Positions 36,794-48,149 of a stretch of 64,000 nt of DNA are shown here, in pieces. Source of the DNA: Cryptomeria japonica (lineage: Eukaryota > Streptophyta > Pinopsida > Cupressales > Cupressaceae). A model generated the notes under the pieces. The model was not told the origin of the DNA. It did not search any database and saw nothing but the letters and a program-made list of their open reading frames with translations. The position numbers were made by a program, and so were the translations under genes. Every line of letters begins with the position of its first letter. The stretch's first letter is position 1. The stretch is from contig NC_081405.1 of assembly GCF_030272615.1 (NCBI RefSeq), positions 310,945,235-311,009,234 on the forward strand, written 5' to 3'.

Positions 36794-38839
36794 CATATAA
36801 TAAAAGGAACAATAGGCAACCTAATCTTCCTTTGGTCATCCCTTCTTCTCTTCCTACTTCTTAGACAATGCTTCCACCAACACCTCACTTGTCACAACAT
36901 CTTGGTAAAGAGTATGACCTTATTGAACAACTTAAGCCACTCCTACCAAGATATCTCTTTGGGATTTGATTAAAACTTCATCTACACATCATGGAATGTT
37001 ACAAGATGATTTAAAGTACTTAGATGTCCCACCTATAGTGATACCTAATAATATGACTTATTTGATTGATTATATGAAAACACCTAAATCTCAAATTGTG
37101 TTCTCTCAAGATGAATTACCTTCTAAGGAGATTCAAAATCAATATGATCCTCTTATGATATTTGTCCTTATTAATGGTAATGTTGTAATACAAACCTTAT
37201 TAGACAATGGATTTGGCCTTAATATTTGTATCATTTATTTTTTGCATAAGGTTAATGTGGAGACTTCTCTTATTCAACTTGAATCTCTTTCTATTTGTGG
37301 CTTTGAAAATTTTGCTAGAGAATCCTTAGGTACTATAACCTTGCCTATTAAGACAAGACCTATTATTTTACCTACACCTATCCAAGTCATTCCCAATAGT
37401 CTTACTTATGACATTATTCTAGGATAAACTTGGATTCATGTTATACAAGCTATTCCTTCAACTCTTCATCATCAATCCAAATTTATTTATAACAAAAAGA
37501 TATATACTTTGCACACTAATAATAATATACAAGTTTGCTTGCAAACTTCAATTGGTTCAAAATCTTCTTCACATTCTTCTAATTCTTCTATTACTCAAAA
37601 TTAAACACCATCTCCTCCTAAAGATACCTCCCCATCTGAAGAGGTGCTCTTAGAAGTCAATTGGGGGTCATTCGATTTTACACCTTCTTTTATAGGAGAA
37701 TATAAAGTCCCCCTAATAGAGACTAAGAATAAAAAGGATGATGATATGGTGGAACCTAAGAAACAATCAACTATGCCTAAACAACTTTGCAACAATTTTT
37801 TGTTTGCGTCTAATTCAAATATTTCTCCAAAATCTTCTTCTACTTCATCTAATTATGATATTGAGACCTATGAGGCCCCATCGTCTCTTTCTGATACGAC
37901 ATCCCTTTATGGTCCAGGTTTTCACATTTTAGTTAAAAATGGATACAATGTAAATGGTTGTGGCACAAGTGAATAGGGGATTAGAGTTCCTTTAGAAAAT
38001 AACATATGACAAACCTCATTCAGACTTGGATATAATCCTTCATAGCCCACCAAAGTATCTAAAAGACCATCTCTCAATGTGAATGTCGTATTTAATAGTG
38101 ATGACTATGATACATTAAATGAAGCCCTTGATGAATTCATCTCAATTATATCATCCTCTACATCTCTCAACACTCACCCCACTTATAAGGAAATTATGAT
38201 GATCAACAAGTCCCTTTATGGAGCTTCCCAAGATGATAATAGGATTGAAAATCCCATTTATGAGACTTTACCTTCTATTCACTCCAATACCTTCCCTTAT
38301 AGAAATGAGACTCTAATTAATTATACTTTTCCCTCTCAAAAGGTTTATTTTATGCATAAGGAAGTTTGTGTGCAAGCGGAACATGAGTTAGAGGCCCATT
38401 CTTCTCCTAGAGACTACTTTGTTTATCAAGACATTTCAATACTTATCATCTTATGTATTTTGCCTTCATTAATTATAAAACATTTAACATGACGTATTCA
38501 AATTCTTCATTCGATCTAGCACATAATTAAATAACATTGGCTATTATGTTGCTTTACACTATATGACATTAGTAGCTTACCTATTGGCAAATAATTGTCA
38601 TTCATAGTGGTACAGTTTCATGTGCAATCAAACTTTTGTAGAAACATAATATCCTATTTTGTATCTTCTCTTGTCTCTATGTTTGGGGGAAGCAATGAGT
38701 TCCTAACATATCTCCTTCTTAATATTAATTTTTCTCTTTGTGAAGTAATGACTTCTATAAGGATCTCTTATTGATTATGGAGGTGTATATTCTTGCCGAG
38801 GATACCCTATTGGTAAGAGACACTACATTTTTGTTCAGA

Positions 38840-39927
38840 TGTTGTCATTGATGGCAACTAGAGTTAGATATTCAATTCATAGTTCATGATTCATTCATAC
38901 TGGAAGAGAGATGAGGTCCGGTGAGACAGAATAGGACATCCAGTAATGTAAAATAATTTGGTTAGCGGTTTAGTTGTGCTAATTATTTGGTGTTTTGGAT
39001 CTCGAAGAAGAATTATGGATGTGTAATCTACCTTATTCTAGGTTTGTGGCCTCTGGTGATGATTCTTGAGTGAGTTGGAAGGTCCGGTATAGAGGTTTTT
39101 GGATAGAATAGTGTTCATCAACATTAATGTGTAGATATTCATTATGCAGATAATGCAGAGTAATTTTGATGTTTGTTTGTGTGTTCGAGGATGTTAAGAC
39201 GACATGTGGGAAGCATGTGAACAATTCCTTTTGGTCCGCATGCTTCTTTTGGATTGGATTGAAACAATTTGGTATACATGTTTCATTTGCATGTTATGTG
39301 TTTTTGGGCCGACATGTAAAAGATCTAATTTGATGTTGTGGATATATAAGAGTGACTGATATGATTATTTTGGGGATTGATGGTTGTGTGGGAATTTTGT
39401 ATGAGTGATTGTGCATAGTTTCACATGCATGATTGAAGGATCTGTGCTCTAGTATAATGCAAAATATCATAACAGAGCAGTGTCGTAGAGTAGAGTAAGC
39501 TTGAATGTTTTATTTTTAACCAAAACTATATTTTGGCATTTGTAGATGTTGTTTATTAGTCCAGACATTCCAATTATCCTTTGTAATCATATTGTAAGGT
39601 AGTGAGTCTTCTTGGGTTGTAGCCCTTATTGTAATTTGAGCAATGAGCTCTAGGAAATGTGCTTGAATGCATGTGCATTCCCCTTATGTAATATTTCTAT
39701 ACTTCTAACAGAGTATATTAATATTATGGGTCTCAATCCCACCATGGTTTTTCCCTTAACCGGGTTTTCCACGTATAAATCCTAGTGTTATGGTGTGGTG
39801 GATATTTGGTTTATGTGTTTGCATCTTTCTTTTGTTCAGTTGCATTAAGTGGTAATTGAATCAGATTAAGAATGTTAAAAATTGCAAAACATTGATTCAC
39901 CCCCCCTCTCAGTGTTCCTTGATTCCA
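38840..39927 (+). repeat. 5' LTR of plus-strand Copia element
   Basis: Starts TGTTGTCATTGATGGCAAC and runs to about 6 bp before the primer site. It contains CCACCATGGTTTTTCCC near 39741, the complement of the AGGGAAAAACCAC block in the other two Copia LTRs. The outer edge could lie up to 60 bp further left, by analogy with the LTR at 1236-2429. Confidence 0.75.
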
Positions 39928-39933
39928 AAAAAA

Positions 39934-39946
39934 TGGTATCAGAGCC
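39934..39946 (+). promoter_or_regulatory. Primer binding site, initiator tRNA-Met type
   Basis: TGGTATCAGAGCC, a perfect copy of the site at 1221-1233 but on the plus strand. Confidence 0.9.
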
Positions 39947-39999
39947 TAGTTCTTCAGAAGAAACCTAATAGCTTGAGGAGGATCTAGGAAAGTGAATCA

Positions 40000-40747
40000 A
40001 TGGATTTCGGTAGTCTTAGACAACAAATTCTTGTTGCACTTAAAGAGATTAATCAATCACAAGCTGAGGTCTGAGAAGTGAAAGTAAACCTTAGGGATGC
40101 TGAGATCTTCATTGAATAATTAAAAGATCAACTAAACAAGTCAAGGGAAAAGAGAACAGAACTTGTTGATAAGTTAAAGGAGAAAGAAAGCCAAATCATT
40201 GATGAAGAAGCCTTGAAGGAGAAGACATAAGAATGTGAGAGGCTTACTAGAGCTAATGTTGTCCAGAAGAATGAGATGGAATCCATTGTGATGAGATTAA
40301 CAAAGGAGATTGAGGAAAGGAAGAAGAATGAGGAAAATATTGCTCAGTTACGGAAAGACAAATCTAATGAATGTTGCATACTTGAGAATGAAAATGGACA
40401 ACTAAAGCTTGACCTGCAAGAAGCTAGAGAACATGAGGAAGAACTTGGAAAATAGATCTTACTTCTAAAATTTGATCTTGAACCTAAAAATGAGTATAAA
40501 GAGAAGTTCTGAATCAACTCAGCCAAGTTTGATGAGATGCTTGAAAGCCAAAAGAATGCTATTGACACAAGAGGTCTTGGATTTGATAAAGGTAGAAGCT
40601 CCAAATCAACACAGTAGAAGAACAATTCAAGAGGGCCTCTGGTAAGGCAACCTAATGCTCATAAGCTCAATGGTAATTATTTTGTTTGCAATAAATTCGG
40701 TCATCATTATAAGCATAGTTGACATCATTCAAATAAGCATGAACATC
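40000..40747 (+). pseudogene. Copia GAG, truncated and full of stops
   Basis: Starts at the ATG at 40000 (MDFGSLRQQILVALKEINQS). A long Glu/Lys-rich coiled coil follows (40090-40500), then IDTRGLGFDKGRSS (about 40562-40604) and a damaged zinc knuckle (NYFVCNKFGHHYKHS, stop, HH). The element stops at about 40747, where a chromovirus LTR remnant begins; pol and 3' LTR are missing. The layout matches the gag at 14-1173. Confidence 0.75.
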
Positions 40748-40953
40748 TGAGCATATTCATTCAATTAAATCATGAAAAACTAGGGCACATTCATTCCATT
40801 TAAACATGAAAACTAGGGCACATTCATTCAAATTAAACATGAAAACTAGGGCACGTTAAACATCTTGCAAGTATATCATAAATGCACTAGGGCAACATAA
40901 ATCATGGCGTAAATATTGCATATTAACAACTAGGGCACAAGTGGGATGTAACA
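40748..40953 (-). repeat. N2 3' LTR, first ~200 bp
   Basis: On the minus strand an A/G-rich tract (ACAAGGGGAAGGATG) precedes TGTTACATCCCAC, the LTR start. It includes three ~33-bp tandem copies of CATTCATTCAA..TAAACATGAAAACTAGGG (40752-40853). Confidence 0.7.
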
Positions 40954-41054
40954 CATCCTTCCCCTTGTGAATCATCATCCTCGATGATTTTAAGTATCAT
41001 TTAAAACAACTATGAACATAACATTGTTTATCCAACATTAAAAACAAAATAAGT

Positions 41055-44000
41055 TTAATTGTTAAAAACATTGAACAAATGAGGGAAATGTTGATGGATT
41101 TCATTATAATCCTCCCAAGTGGCACTATCCTCAGTGTACAGGTCCCACTCGATCTTGTACTGAGTAACTTCTCTATTACGTAAGCGTTGCTTACGTACCT
41201 CAAGCATCCTGATTGGCTCGATCATGACCACCCCTGGGTCCTGTACCTGCAAGGACTTCCACTCAATCATATGTGCAAAATCTGAAACATACTTTTTCAA
41301 ATAGGAAACATGAAATATATCATGCATCTAGGAAAGAGCTGGTAGTAGAGAAATTTTTTAGGCAACTGGGTTAATGGCTTCCAACACTTCAAAAGGTTCC
41401 ACATATCGTGGAGCTAGTTTGGAAGACTTTTCAAATTTTATGCTACTTTTGTTTAGTTTCACCCATAGAAACACTTTCTCTCCCACTACAAACTATCTGG
41501 GAGTACGCTTTACACCTGCATATCTTTTTTGTCGATCGTCAGCTTCTGCTAACCTTTTTCTGATCAGCTTAACTTGCTCCTCCATTTCTGAGAGCATTTA
41601 TGGACTAAGGTTATTCTAGCTTCCAACTTATCCCAGTTGATAGGAGTTCTACACCTCCTTCCATGTAATTCTTTGAAGGGTGCCATCTTAATGGATGTCT
41701 GGTAGGAATTTTGTTATAGGAAAATTAAACCAAAGGAAAACAATCTTCCCATTTGTATTGTTGATCTATGCACTACATTCTTAAAAGGTCTTCTAAAACC
41801 TGGTTGACTCTTTCTGTCTGACCATCTGGTTTTGGTTGATAGGTCTAGCTAATGTTCAACTGAGTTCCTAAGGCTGCAAAAAGAGTTTTCAAAAATCTGG
41901 ATGTCATTCTAGCATCCTTATCCAAGATTATTTTCTCTGGTACTCCATGTAACCGAAATATCTCTTGCACGAATTTATAAGCTATGGTGGGTGCTCCCTC
42001 TCATAAGTTGCCCGGTATAAAGTGAGTCACTTTGGTTAATCTATCCACCACTACTAGAATGGCATTATGTTTATTCCTGGACAAAGTCCATGCTGATTAT
42101 CTACCATTTCCAGTTAGGTACAGCGTTGGGTTGTAACAACCCTGTTGGGTGTTGATGTTCAGTCTTAACTCACTGGCATTCAAAATAGCTGGCCACAAAC
42201 CTTGTGGCATCCTTTTCATTCTTTTCTAGAAATATAAAGGTTTGATGTCAGCAAGTAGTTTAGTTACTCCCGTATGTCCAGAGTAAGGTGCGGTATGCAC
42301 TTCTTTTAACATTAATTTTCTCAACTCGGTGGACTCGGGTATATACATCTTACCTCAGTATCTTAATAGTCCATCTGTTTCAAATCATGATCCTTCATAC
42401 CTTGGATCCTAGGAATCTATTTGTAGAGATTCTTTTACCTACTGGTAAAATCTATCATCTCTTAACAACTCTAGGACACGGTTCTTGAAATTTGTATGCA
42501 TTGTAATGATGGCACTGATATGGCATCTACGACTCAATGCATCTGCCACTCAGTTTTTTTAACCCTTGATGTAGCTGATTTAAAAATCATAATCCAAGAT
42601 TAGTTCTAACCATCATCTCTATCGCGCATTAAGATTGGGTTGTGTGAAAATATATTTCAACCCTTGGTGATCTGATCTAAGCTCAAATGGCTTGCCTAGC
42701 AAATAGTGACGCCACATTTGCAAATCATGCACTATTGTTGTGAGCTCTAGATCATGCGGTGCATAGTTTTGTTCATTATTCTTAAGCTTCCTGGACTCAT
42801 AGGAAAAAACTTGTCCCTTTTGCATCAAGACTCCGCCCATTCCTTCCCCTGAAGCATTACTCACTACTAGGAATTGGTCATCTAGATCTCGCACTTTTAG
42901 AATTGGTGTCGTGGTTAGTTTCTCTTTAAGGAGTTCAAAAGCGACCTATCATTTTTCAGACCACTCAAATCTTTTTCCCTTCCTCTAAAATGATATAATA
43001 GGGTGTGCTATGCGTGAAAAGTTCATTACGAACTTCCTATAATACCTAGCTAACCCCATGAAGCTTCTGAATTTGTGCATATTCCTTGGAGTTGGCCACT
43101 AAGGAATGGCTTTAATCTTTGTCAGATCTACTGCTATCCCTTTGGCTAAAATAATATTCCCTAAGTATTGTACTTCCCTTTGGAAGAAAGTACACCTAGA
43201 CAATTTTCCATATAACTTGTTTTCCCGCAAGCGCTCTAAAACAAACCGCAAATGTTGTAGGTGTTCTTCTTCATTCTTAGAGTATATTATAATGTCATCT
43301 AAGAACACCAAGAAAAATTTGTCGAGGCAGTCATGGAATACACTATTCATTCAATTCATGAAAGTAGTCGTGTCATTGTTGATTCCAAATGGTAGAATAG
43401 GGAACTCATAATGCCCATAATGAGTTTTGAAGGCAACTTTATGGATATCCTCATCCTTCAACCTCAAATGATGGTACCCTGATCACAAATCAATCTTGGA
43501 GAAGATCGTTACTCCACGCATTTGATCAAATAAATCATCAATGCGAGGTAGAGGATATTTATTTCAGATTGTTATCTTATTCAACATCCTATAATCTATG
43601 CAAAGTCAGAGAGTCCCATCTTTCTTTTTGACAAAGATTAGTGGTGCCCACCAAGGCAACACACTAGGTCTTATCAATCCTTTGTCTAGAAGTTCCTAAA
43701 GTTGAGCCTTTAACTCCATCAACTTAATAGTTGTCATATGATGAGGAGCTTTGGATACTGGAGTTTCCCGTGGTACTAGTTCGATGCAGAAATCGAATAT
43801 CTTTTTTGGTGGTAAACCAGGCAGTTCTTCTGGAAATGCATCCTGATAATCTTGGAGGTAAGGGTATTTCACTTCAAAAGGCTCTTCTGGTTCCTCATCC
43901 TCACCAAACTCTTTTGCATGATGATTACAATTTCCATACATCATAATATCATCCTTATACTTGACATCCTTTGTTTTGTTGATTTCTTCCATTTTTACTG

Positions 44001-45611
44001 CAAACACCCGACATCTTTTCTTTTCGCTTCACCTCAAGTTCATGGCAAAAAGTTGTCACAATTTGATTTCCCATTGGATTCCTTACAAGAGTACCTTGTT
44101 TCCATAATCATCCTGACACTCCACTAACTTGTCAAAACAATTGACCTTTGTCATATGCTGCCCCAACCACTCATACCCAAAATGACATCATATGTGCCTA
44201 GCGGTGCTACAAATAGGTCAACTTCAGTGGTGAAGTTTGGAAAATGTACTCTTACCCCAAACAGGCATTTCTCTACCCGAGCTCTTGACTGGTTGGCATA
44301 TTCTAAAATCCAAGAGTTAGCCATATAGCTAGCTCTCCTAGGAAACTTACTAAGCAGCTTTGGTGAAATAAAATTCTCAATGGCTCATGTGTCAATGATT
44401 ATAGTAATAGGAATACCATATAAAGTACCTAGAGTCTCCACCAATGTGAACTGATACTTAGCTTGGTAATTATCAACCATTGTATGAATTCTCTATTGGA
44501 ACACTGCTTGTTGAGGTGACAATGGGTTCCTCTGTTGTTGCCCTCCTTGTTGTTTGATGGAGCACTGGTTGGCGTAATGATCACCACTACAATAAAAGCA
44601 ACCTCCTGGTGGTCCTTTCTTATCTGATTTGTTTCTGTTTCCCCCATTGTTTCTCTTGGGTTTATAAAATCCTTTTCCATCTCCTTGATTGTTTTGCTAA
44701 CCTTCTTTGTACCCTTTTCTATTTTTATTGTTGGATCCATATTTATCTCCCTTCTTTTTGAAGTTCCGAGAAGTTTGTACCCAATTGTTCTTTTTCTTGT
44801 TCCTATCTCTTATGGAATCATCCTTTCAAAGTTTTTGCTCTTGCCTAACAACCTTTTCATAGGCTTCATTCATGGTTGTAGGAGCAAGGACATCTATTGA
44901 TCCTCCTATACGATTATTTAAACCCATGATGAACTTCCTGGTCTTATATTTCTCATCTACTTAAAAGTGAGGTACATACTTCAGGAGATGAGTGAATTTT
45001 TCCCAGTATGCGTGAACAGAAAGTTCCCCTTGCTTTAAGTCTTGAAAGTCTGTCAGTTTTTGCTCAAAAAATAACTGTGGTAGCCACCTTTTCCTAAATA
45101 CCTCTACAAACTTACTCCAAGTTATGTTATCTGATTTCAGACCAAGTTCGGCCTTTTTGTTTGCCCACCAACTGGTAGCTTCTCTTATTAGTTGATAGGC
45201 TCCCCAAACAACCTTCATGTTCTCGGTGTAGTCTTTGATTTTGAAGTATTTTTCCATGCCCGTAAGCTAAGATTTGGTGGCATCTCCTCCTTCAAACCCA
45301 TCATAATGTGGATGTTGAACTTTCTTCATATCATCTGATATGACCCCCATAAGTTGTTTATCCTTACAGTTTCGGGTATGGGTTTGTGTTTCTTGGAACC
45401 CACTCTAACGAGAGTGCTTCTGCTCAGTATGTTTATCATTGAATTGAGACTTATATTCAGCAGTTGGGGTTTTTGTGTGGCCACTCACCCTCTGCTCCAA
45501 GACTTGGAGCCTGTTTTGCATGTTTTCAACCAACCAGATGAGTTTATCTAACTTATCCATTAATGTTTTCGGACCTCCGAATTCTCCCCCACCTTCCTGG
45601 TGATGAGACAT
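41055..45611 (-). pseudogene. N2 gag-pol with chromodomain
   Basis: Gag starts MSHHQEGGGEFGG (45611) and has its capsid domain at 45257-44961 (REATSWWANKKAEL, LKQGELSVHAYWEKF). A knuckle GCFYCSGDHYANQC lies near 44600-44560. Protease is seen as IIIDT.AIENFISPKLL (about 44400). Reverse transcriptase begins FPEELPGLPPKK (about 43830) and has FLVFLDDIIIYSK (43318-43280). RNase H is at 42894-42619 (VVSNASGEGMGGVLMQKG, LRSDHQGLKYIFTQPNLN). Integrase is badly frameshifted; its end reads MHDIFHVSYLKKYV and is followed by a chromodomain (EVTQYKIEWDLYTEDSATWE, 41170-41110), which in this clade targets chromatin. Many stops. Confidence 0.85.
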
Positions 45612-45929
45612 GTTATAGTTTCTTGATGTACCTGTTATTTCAAAATATGAAGTTTTAGTTTTATATCCAATTTCATTAATAAGAGCATGAAAATTTTACA
45701 ATCTAACTATCCACATATATATCATGTAAATGTTATCTAAAACTGTTGTCAAGCAGTAAGGGAGTTTTGTTCTTCAATATATACAATGGAAACTCTATCA
45801 AGGAGTAACTCTCAAAAATAGTTCGAGGTTTTAGTCTTTCATTATGTACAAGTAAGGCTCTTTCTAACAACTACTATTTGATTGTGTAATGGGCTCTTCT
45901 TGCCCCTAAAAATTGGAAAAGGGTACCAA

Positions 45930-46250
45930 TCAAAAACCAGGCCGGCATATCTGAACCTTCTTCAGTTCCTTGGGCTTAGGATGGACTTTAGTTGTGTGAA
46001 ATTTCCTCTCTTCAGTTATGGTCTTAACTGGTTTAGGTGTTTTGTTGGCTAATATCTTGGTTTGTATTGTTGCCTTCCTGGAAGCGGTCCAAGGTTGTCT
46101 TTCCTTGACAATCCTTTTCATGGCATCTGCCAAGGTTTCGTCATCAAACAAAATAGAGTAGTATGAATAGTCATACTTGTGATTTATTACCTTCCCCAAC
46201 TGAAGATAAACTGGGTCACACACTTGTTTACGTTTGGTTGTGCGAAACAT
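45930..46250 (-). CDS. Small basic ORF in the N2 leader, unknown
   Basis: An open frame between the N2 primer site and gag. The upstream ATG at 46370 lies inside LTR/primer sequence, so I take the next Met at 46250. The product is Lys/Arg-rich (begins MFRTTKRKQVCDPV, contains DDETLADAMKRIVKERQPW) with no family I know. It may be a leader ORF of the element or chance; confidence is low. Confidence 0.3.
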   Translation of the reverse strand: MFRTTKRKQVCDPVYLQLGKVINHKYDYSYYSILFDDETLADAMKRIVKERQPWTASRKATIQTKILANKTPKPVKTITEERKFHTTKVHPKPKELKKVQICRPGF

Positions 46251-46343
46251 CCTAGACAATGCCAAAATATTTTGTTTCAGTTTTCTTATTCTAATTTTTT
46301 TTTTGGTTGGTGTGGTGAGCCTTAGGTTCAGTGTCGAACCCAA

Positions 46344-46356
46344 TGCCTTGATACCA
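46344..46356 (-). promoter_or_regulatory. Primer binding site of N2
   Basis: Minus strand ATGGTATCAAGGC, a variant of the initiator tRNA-Met site TGGTATCAGAGCC, just inside the LTR end ...TTATACA. Confidence 0.65.
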
Positions 46357-47085
46357 TGTATAACATGCATAAATTTAAATGAAGCATTTATTTAAAATGC
46401 AACTTGTTGAAACGAATATAGTCGTTAACATGATCAATTACAACTTAGCATATAAAGGAAGATATTTTTTTTCGTTTTATTTGAGATAACAATATCAGAA
46501 AGTAATGACATTTCTCTAAACTAAACATAAAGGTAAGATAAGAAAATAACTAACATTGCATTAAATGAAAGAGATAGGGTTTAGAAATTACATTTCATAT
46601 GATGCTAACATTATGAACTTCATAACTTTATCAAGTTATCAGTGAGGAGGGAAAGTATCATTAGGGCGCTTTTCCGCCCAACCACAAACTATCTAGTCCC
46701 CCATGTCATATCCAACTGGATTGGCCTGACCCTTTGCATAGAGGTAAGAAGAAGTGGAACTCAATGCCATCTAAGACTTGGTGTTAAGGACTTACATGCA
46801 CTAGTCAATCATACACCAAGGGTAAATCCCTACTAGTATGACGCTCCTGACTAGAGGTGCATCTGGTACTAATGATCAGACGGTTGCATGAATTATGCAA
46901 CACCACCTTGGCTAAGGTTTAATACTGCAAGCACGAATTAACATGCTATCAATGATCACACCCTTCTTGACATGGATTTAAGGTCAAATGGGTTCGACTG
47001 AACTCATATAGGAACTATGACCATATGTATGTTTAACTTTCATTTGTTGACAACTCTAGTACTCTTCTAATTACTGTTTATGGGT
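46357..47085 (-). repeat. N2 5' LTR, 3' portion
   Basis: Sequence upstream (minus sense) of the primer site. The expected start TGTTACATCCC is not found to the right, so the outer part is lost at roughly 47085, where the next unit begins. The boundary is approximate. Confidence 0.45.
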
Positions 47086-47178
47086 GTATGCACCAAGATG
47101 GTGCCAAAAAAGTGGACACACACCTAAAAAAAGTTAAACAAACAGATAACACATACATGGTTTTTGAATTTTGAATAA

Positions 47179-47324
47179 CCCCGTATGCACTTTGGTTCGT
47201 TTATGTTGAGCCTAAAGGGAAGGGACCACGTACACCGTCCTTAAAAACTAAGACTGTGTACGTGGTCCCTTAGAAATTAGGACCTCGTACATGGTCTAAG
47301 TGTTTTAAGACCGTGTATGCATTG
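47179..47324. repeat. Left GTACG-motif array with near-perfect inverted repeat
   Basis: Copies: CCCCGTATGCAC (47179), AGGGACCACGTACACCGTC (47221-47239), GACTGTGTACGTGGTCCCT (47252-47270), ACCTCGTACATGGTC (47282-47296), AAGACCGTGTATGCATTG (47307). The second and third form a 19-bp inverted repeat with one mismatch and a 12-base loop. Confidence 0.75.
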
Positions 47325-48149
47325 CCTGTTAATATTTTTTTTTACGCTGACTAGGTCCCATTTTCAACCCGTTGCCGAAAGTAGTTTGGAGGGGAATTTT
47401 CTAGCTAAATCGTGCACGGGCTCCTGATTTCCACTTCCCAACGCCATGGAAAGAGGTAGGTTGTTAATTGTTTTTTGTTTATTTTGCATATCTGATAATT
47501 TTTATTTACATTTTAAATTTAAAATCATTGATTTTGATTAGGTTTTTTATTTATTGTTACAAATATATCAAATTCTCAAAATCTAGAACCACAACAAGAT
47601 GAAAACCCATGAAAAAACCCACAACAAAACCCTCAAAATACACCTCTAGCTCCTCCTTTAGAGCGTACACCAGCTACACAGGCTCAATTGCTTAATCAAT
47701 CAGGGAAAAACACTGCTAAAATAAGTAGACTGATTAATAAATTGAAAAAATCTAACCTTGAGCATCATTTATCCCTTGCCACTAGCCTAGAAACATTAGC
47801 TAGTGGTGCCACTGCAGTTTCCACTCAGATTACAAAATGGGGAAACTATAGGGATAGGTGTCATGCATTTTATGAGAATGGATTATAATATGAGGGAGTG
47901 AAAAACAAATACATAAGTAAAGCACAAATATGTACTCTTTTTTTAATCCTCAAAATGGTGAGTCCTTACCTCTTAATGCAAAGAGGTTTCCCATACATTG
48001 GTGTACCAATGTGTAGATGGGGGATCTGTTTTGGCATAAGTGGTGGATGGTCTTTGACAAACCACCTTGTAATAATTATGAGGTTCCATTGTATTTTTTT
48101 AGGAAAGTGTATTGTGAGTTTGTCCTTGTGGAGGGGAAAAAGCAAGCTC

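Larger units (their letters stand above)
32420..38492 (+). pseudogene. E2 gag/protease polyprotein, interrupted by three solo LTRs
   Basis: Coding blocks lie at 32420-32496, 33644-34228, 35297-35539 and 36794-38492 and join across the solo LTRs. The third block has three copies of a ~20-residue repeat around NK.(V/L)(I/F)VVQ.GY. The fourth contains SLWDLIKTSSTHHGMLQDD, then an aspartic protease (36966-37427) with LLDNGFGLNICII (Asn in place of the usual Ser/Thr of the D-S/T-G triad), GFENFARESLGTITLP and YDIILG, followed near 37440 by a decayed WIH. At 37905-37980 GPGFHILVKNGYNVNGCG resembles a G-patch. A canonical capsid domain was not found. Stops and frameshifts occur throughout. Confidence 0.7.
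30483..38839 (+). mobile_element. E2: non-autonomous Gypsy/Tat-like element, 3' end missing
   Basis: Related to E1 and E3 by LTR start (TGTAGCATCATAAATTG), primer site and protease. It has a 5' LTR, leader, a decayed gag-protease region and a 3' UTR, but no reverse transcriptase. Three solo LTRs (32497-33643, 34229-35296, 35540-36793) interrupt it. The end is cut at about 38840, where a plus-strand Copia LTR starts; no E2 3' LTR is seen afterwards in this window. Confidence 0.75.
40748..47085 (-). mobile_element. N2: chromodomain Gypsy (chromovirus), decayed
   Basis: Minus-strand element. In its own direction: partial 5' LTR (47085-46357), primer site (46356-46344), leader with a small basic ORF, gag, protease, reverse transcriptase, RNase H, integrase with chromodomain (to 41055), a G-rich tract and the first ~200 bp of the 3' LTR (40953-40748). 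Both LTRs are cut, and the surviving halves do not overlap, so they cannot be aligned. Confidence 0.8.
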
